A DNA stretch of 64,000 nucleotides from Vicia villosa (lineage: Eukaryota > Streptophyta > Magnoliopsida > Fabales > Fabaceae): NCBI RefSeq assembly GCF_029867415.1, contig NC_081185.1, forward strand, positions 79,829,553 through 79,893,552, in the 5' to 3' direction. This document shows positions 59,069-64,000 of the stretch, piece after piece (within the stretch, counting starts at the first letter, position 1; each line of letters opens with the position of its first letter). Below the pieces are notes generated by a model. The model made no database searches. It saw only the letters and a program-made list of their open reading frames with translations, and was not told the DNA's origin. A program made the position numbers and the translations under genes.

Positions 59069-59742
59069 ACTCTATTAGAGGCCCAGTACTTTACAGTACT
59101 GGTGTAAAAGCAATTTGAAAATGATTCGGAATGATACAAGGTTTTGTTGTTTGAAAACCCTAATCATTTGATTTATTCGGAGATTGAAAACAGTTTTGAA
59201 AATTGACAAAAGTCAACTTAATTAAGGTAAAAATAAAGATTTTTAACTAATTAAGACCTAAACAATTAGGGTTTTATCATAAACTTATTTACAAAATGAT
59301 TAGGTTAAAACAAAGTGAATATATACATTTAAAGTATTTAAGAAAACACTTAAAACATACTATTTTAAACCTAATTAAAACACATGAAATAAATAATATT
59401 TTTATGATTTTTTTTATTATTTACAAAATAGATATATTAAATGACAAGTGTGTGAAAAATGAAGTGAAAATGATTTAATTTGATAGGTGAATTATTCATG
59501 TGAAGTTGTGAAGAAAATAAAAGAAATTATGTGTTAAAAAATATTTTTTGGCCCTTGGAGGATTTGAACCCACGCCCTTGAAGTCACCAGCCCAAAACAA
59601 CACCACTGAGCCAACGTGCGCTTGGTGATAATAACTCTCACTCAATTGGTTATGTTTCAAAACAAGTGATAAATCATTGAAAAATAAAAGAATCAAAAAG
59701 TCTGGGGCGAGGGGGATTCGAACCCCAGACTTTGGACACGCG
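59069..59742 (-). mobile_element. Ogre-like LTR-B, left copy, second part
   Basis: Continuation of 43767-46771 after the Athila insertion. It is the inverse of about 62262-62935. It includes the two tRNA-like blocks in inverse orientation (59552-59620; and a partial one at 59705-59740). It stops at 59742, where the second LTR-B begins, so about 2.5 kb of its own 5' part is missing. Confidence 0.82.
59552..59620 (-). other. tRNA-like block 2, left copy
   Basis: Minus-strand A box TGGCTCAGTGG (59603-59613) and B box GGTTCAAATCC (59560-59570). Counterpart of 62389-62452. Confidence 0.6.
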
Positions 59743-61270
59743 TGTCATACCCTAATTTTTAACCCCCCTGAGATGACATATCTTCAGGATTTTCATCAAG
59801 TCAAAGTAAGTACCCAGGGCAGTCTGGCATTCAATCGAGGGTGTTCAAAGACAAGAAAACTCAGGCAAAGGATCAATCAATAGAGGGATTAGTCTCTAAT
59901 ACAATCATAAGACTCAAAAGCTTCATTATTTCACCTATGATTGATTAGACACCCAGTCATCTAAGTACAGAATTACTCAGATCAACAGACTAGGGTTTGG
60001 AGCCTATCAAGAACTAAAATCAGGGATCACCTTTGGGAAACCCTAAAAAGCCCCAGGGAACCATTCAAAGACATCAATCATCTTCAAATAACTCATATGA
60101 CAAGATCCACTGGACATTATACCTCAGTTCAAAGTCTACAGTCATCATTGTCCTCTGGTCGACAATTAGGGTTTTTGACCTAATTCACCAAGATAGTTGA
60201 CTTTTAATCAGGGCATGGATCCAAAACTCAAAACATGATTCAAGAGTCTCTACTACCTCAATATAATCCATTTACATCATTCATTTGAGGAGAAGATCTT
60301 GATTCTACACAAAAGTCCAAAATCTCACCTTACCAGGAAAAAGTCAACTGTATGGGATCACCATTGACTTTTGAGATTTTTGGTCAAACCATGACTTTTA
60401 AGGATCAATATCATCAATATATGGATAATGAAGTCATTTGACCAAATAAATTCAAAGAAATTCATCAAGGAGCAAAAAGTCGGGAATTAGGGTTTTTTAA
60501 GGCATGGTGAGAACTCAAAATTTCACCTACACAACTCAAAAAACTTCCAACATGAAAGTTTTAGATCTTGCAAAATAAAACAACATCTTACAAAAGAACT
60601 TTTTTCAAAAGATCAATCATTTAAGAGTTTTGGAAATTTTGGAGTTTTAGGTCATAAACACTTAGAAATTTTTCTAAGTGTTTTAACCTAGTTTTCTTCC
60701 AACTTTGGCCTCATTTTTCACAGATTTGCCAAAGGATTCTGAAGAAACTCCAAACTAATGATTTGAAGTAGATGTTTAGGGCTTTCCAAATTGTGTTCAA
60801 CCTTCTCCAAATTCAATTTGAGCTAGGAGTTATGCTTGTTCAAAGTTGGCCTCATGAAGTAAAATTATAGGTCATGTACAATTTGAAACTTTGCAATTTT
60901 GTGCATTTTGCTTCACTAAGTGATGCTACACGACCTCTAATGCATCTGAAACCATACCATACATCAATTTCCATCATTGCATAAGGATTAGAGAAGATTC
61001 CCAAAAACAAAGGCATGTGATTATGTAATGATTGCATTTTTGAATTTATGACAAATTGGTGATTCATCAAAGGAATCTTCTCCCAACCAATTGGAGCTCA
61101 TTTCTGCAGCCATTTGGTCCCCTAAGATCAAGCAAAACCGATGGCTAGGGAGTGGTATCAAAGAGCTCATCATTGCACTTGGAATATTCTTTGAATTCCT
61201 TCATGGCTAAGAAACCAAACTCACTACACTAAGCAAGCTTACTATGATCAATTGCTCTGAACCAATTGCC

Positions 61271-61280
61271 TATAAATAGA
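61271..61280 (+). promoter_or_regulatory. TATA box of LTR-B
   Basis: TATAAATAGA in a 'gcctataaatagaggcc' context, followed by leader-like sequence. It predicts that the tRNA-like blocks and hairpins downstream are in the transcribed leader. Confidence 0.7.
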
Positions 61281-62227
61281 GGCCTCTTTCTCATTCAGAA
61301 ACCACACCAAAGCAACAAAATTCTTGCTTTCTCTCTTCTTTCTTCATACTTAAGGTTTTCAAAGGTTCTTTGGCAAGAAGACTCGGATTCTTCAAACCAA
61401 AGCTCTTCCTTTGGAATTAAGTATTCAAACACATTAGGGAAGTCATTTAGAGGTGATCCAGACCTCTGAAACACTTCTGTAAGGGAAGAATCATCATCTT
61501 CACCTCTCACTTGGAGCTGTTGCAGTTGGAGGTCCATAGAGTAATTCAGGAGGTTTCAAGCCAAGCCAATCATCCAGGCACACTCCTCAGGTCATAGTGA
61601 AGCTAACCAGATGGCTGCAGCTCGTCTGTAACTCCAAATTCAACAACCTCCATGTCTACTTGAAGCTCAAATCGAAGGAGGTCCACAGAGCAATTCAGGA
61701 GGATTCAAGCTCCAATAAGCATTCAGTTAGCATCATTAAGTCTCAAGGAAGCTATTGAGATCATTCATTCAAGTCCAGGTGTTCTCCATCACCCTCACGA
61801 CCTCCATTTTCAGAGGTAAGTCTCTGAACCTCACCTCTTTAATTTAAGCACTCTTTGAGTTAAAGCTCGATTCTATCTTGTTTAGCATCATCAGAGGATT
61901 GAAAACCCTCTATCATCTTTCATTTATTCATCTTGTTTGTCATTTAATTTCAAATTTAGGGTTCATGTGTTCTTAGAGTTTTCTGAGAAATTAGGTAGCT
62001 ATAGTTCATATAAATAAATGTTAGTTACATATCTGGATTCGTGAGGAAATTTAGAACAAGATTGATGTTTACATCATGTCATTTAGTTGAGAAACCAGAG
62101 AGTTAGGATTTTGAAAATTCTTGAGCTCGAGGAAGAAGATGACTATGGCCATGGCGCGCAAAATTTAAATCTGGGGCCAAAGTTTATTTTATTTTGAATG
62201 GAAGTTGTTTTATAAACGACTAAATCG

Positions 62228-62305
62228 TTACAGCCCAGTGGTAAAGAGTGTTTGTGTGTTGCGCGTGTCCAAAGTCTGGGGTTCGAATCCCCCTCGCCCC
62301 AGACT
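62228..62305 (+). other. tRNA-like block 1 in LTR-B
   Basis: A-box-like CAGCCCAGTGG (62231-62241, first base off consensus) and a perfect B box GGTTCGAATCC (62280-62290), with GGGG/CCCC closing the T-loop-like TTCGAAT. No complete cloverleaf is seen, so this is a tRNA-derived or pol III promoter-like relic rather than a working tRNA gene. Confidence 0.6.
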
Positions 62306-62388
62306 TTTTGATTCTTTTATTTTTCAATGATTTATCACTTGTTTTGAAACATAACCAATTGAGTGAGAGTTATTATCACCAAGCGCGC

Positions 62389-62452
62389 GTTGGCTCAGTG
62401 GTGTTGTTTTGGGCTGGTGACTTCAAGGGCGTGGGTTCAAATCCTCCAAGGG
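62389..62452 (+). other. tRNA-like block 2 in LTR-B
   Basis: A box TGGCTCAGTGG (62391-62401) fits the pol III consensus and B box GGTTCAAATCC (62434-62444) fits with R-A-N-N-C. The 32-nt gap is tRNA-like. It has no convincing acceptor pairing. Present in both inverted copies. Confidence 0.62.
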
Positions 62453-62935
62453 CCAAAAACTATTTTTTAACACATAATTTCTTTTATTTTCTTCACAACT
62501 TCACATGAATAATTCACCTATCAAATTAAATCATTTTCACTTCATTTTTCACACACTTGTCATTTAATATATCTATTTTGTAAATAATAAAAAAAATCAT
62601 AAAAATATTATTTATTTCATGTGTTTTAATTAGGTTTAAAATAGTATGTTTTAAGTGTTTTCTTAAATACTTTAAATGTATATATTCACTTTGTTTTAAC
62701 CTAATCATTTTGTAAATAAGTTTATGATAAAACCCTAATTGTTTAGGTCTTAATTAGTTAAAAATCTTTATTTTTACCTTAATTAAGTTGACTTTTGTCA
62801 ATTTTCAAAACTGTTTTCAATCTCCGAATAAATCAAATGATTAGGGTTTTCAAACAACAAAACCTTGTATCATTCCGAATCATTTTCAAATTGCTTTTAC
62901 ACCAGTACTGTAAAGTACTGGGCCTCTAATAGAGT

Positions 62936-62940
62936 GTAAG
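62936..62940 (-). other. uninterrupted Athila target site
   Basis: GTAAG (CTTAC on the minus strand) with flanks identical to both sides of the Athila insertion at 46771/59064. It shows the pre-insertion state. Confidence 0.92.
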
Positions 62941-63019
62941 TCCCAAACACCTTCTCTTCTTAGCTTGTTTTCAAAACTGTATTTTCAAAATCTTCTTTCT
63001 GTTTTCAAAACATTCTTCT

Positions 63020-63510
63020 GGTATTTGAAGGGCATTATTCCCGGTGAAACTCTTCAGATACCTATGTGACCTTTGTCCATCTTCACTTCTTCTGTTTTCA
63101 AAAACCATTAACTGTTTATCATACATATATTCAACTGTTATCCACTAATTACTGTTGAGGCTCTGTACATACTTCTCCAAAGGCCTCCACTCCATCCAGG
63201 TTAGGCTTTACAAGCTTTCAATTTACAGTCTTTATTTAAATTATTGTCAAATATAAATTGTGCATATATATTAGTTTAGAACTACGTTTGAGTATAAACC
63301 TTAGGACAGTTAAACTATATATATATATATTATAGGAATATGACCTAGGATTGAGAATGTCTTCCCGGTGAAGGCTCTTTCCTAATTAGAGATCTGTAGT
63401 TCAAACCCCCAAGATGAATTATTCCCGGTGAAACATCTTGGCAAAAACCTTAGAATCCAAAAATAGGACACATCCACCCAAAGAGGAATTATTCCCGGTG
63501 AAACCTCTTA
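63020..63510 (+). repeat. four shared-loop hairpins, right LTR-B copy
   Basis: The same four hairpins as at 46184-46687, here with the loop read as aattattcccggtgaaa, near 63020-63062, 63347-63385, 63409-63442 and 63481-63509. The stems are intact in this copy too. Confidence 0.88.
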
Positions 63511-64000
63511 CCCATTTGCTTAGAGCCAAAATAAGTTCAAAACTACATAGCTTTCTCTTGTGCTATAACAAGGACCCTCGATTAGCCTCCTCTTGGGCTT
63601 TGTACAAGGACCCACAGGCTTCTTAAAAGCATTTCCAGCTTCCTCTTGAGCTTGTATACAAGGACCCATCAGGTTTCTTATAAACATAGGAACATGTCTT
63701 TAGTCACCTTTTAGCCTACCCTGGTGAGTTTCTTCCAATTTAAACCAGACTTTAAACAAGCTAAGATTGTCTCAATTTTGCATTGAGTACACCTTTTGGA
63801 ATGAGAGACATGGACAGTCTCTGTCACCCTTATCTTCATCAATCTTCCTTTGCAGAGTCTAGGATCCATATTTTCTTATCCTCAGCATGAGTCAGCCTTC
63901 ATCTTGGGCTTTAAACAAGAAGTCTCCACTAGATAATCTTTCTGCCAATCATTTCAATAAAACCCCTGGAAAGGGTTAGCCTCCAAATCAATCCATCATT

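Larger units (their letters stand above)
59743..64000 (+). mobile_element. Ogre-like LTR-B, right copy, plus strand, runs off the window
   Basis: Starts TGTCATACCCTAATTTT, close to the Ogre-A LTR start. 59743-62261 is the U3-like part without counterpart in the left copy; 62262-64000 is the inverse of the left copy. A TATA box at 61271 gives its direction. No coding: frames at 61266-61537 and 62248-62508 are unsupported. If complete, the LTR must exceed 6 kb, since the left copy's outer 1.9 kb (43767-45700) has not yet been reached at the window edge. Confidence 0.78.

Noticed and set aside
59296..59478. 60-residue frame, inverted copy at 62526-62708
   Set aside because: AT-rich LTR-B sequence kept in both arms only because they are an inverted repeat.
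62228..62452. Functional tRNA genes
   Set aside because: A and B boxes are present but no acceptor stem or full cloverleaf can be formed by eye.

Overview
This is a repeat-dominated nuclear segment from a plant, most probably a legume of the pea/vetch/lentil type. The evidence is large Ogre-type LTR retrotransposons with 4.2-kb LTRs, an Athila-type element, a SIRE/Maximus-type copia element with an envelope-like gene, and a plant F-box/FBA gene. The legume assignment is inference from element families; no species-diagnostic gene is present. Only one host gene looks intact: the F-box gene at 17037-18245 (minus).

Layout. 1-3960: an LTR relic, the last three exons of an RPA1-like gene, a TTAACCAA-rich repeat and a transcribed-looking LTR-like stretch. 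3961-16300: two copies of a decayed LINE-type reading frame (zinc-binding RT tail plus RNase H). The left copy is split by a hAT MITE (5164-5994, 8-bp duplication) and by a SIRE-type element (6247-12289, 5-bp duplication). The right copy (about 14885-16300) preserves both empty sites. 16725-21317: an intact F-box gene and its duplicated, deleted pseudogene, separated by an 18-bp minisatellite and an LTR-like piece with TAATCGGTTA hairpins. 21390-23257: an AT-rich array of about 265-bp units and a (TA)n tract. 23258-26645: degenerate copia and Ogre LTR fragments.

26646-43766: a minus-strand Ogre-type unit arranged LTR-internal-LTR-internal. Both LTRs are exactly 4241 bp. It carries a broken gag but no pol, and the second internal copy is cut at 43766 by another Ogre-like LTR family (called LTR-B here). 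43767-64000: LTR-B on the minus strand, broken at 46771 by an Athila-type element (46772-59063, duplication CTTAC), then meeting a second LTR-B in head-to-head orientation at a 12-bp palindrome (59736-59747). The second LTR-B continues beyond the window and carries the uninterrupted Athila target site.

The Athila element is the youngest and best preserved: its gag-pol frame of 1830 codons is open with all catalytic motifs, and its LTRs differ by under 1%. The nesting order is Ogre-A, then LTR-B, then Athila.

The most interesting signal is structural. Several unrelated elements here carry groups of short hairpins whose loops are conserved while the two stem arms change together. The clearest are four hairpins in LTR-B sharing the loop tttcaccgggaataatt; four GAGAC-N4-GTCTC hairpins upstream of the Athila TATA box; GCGAAAG hairpins in the Athila U5; and a duplicated AGGA-tetraloop hairpin placed exactly 5 nt before each of two Athila polypurine tracts. 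LTR-B also holds two tRNA-like pol III A/B-box blocks in its leader.
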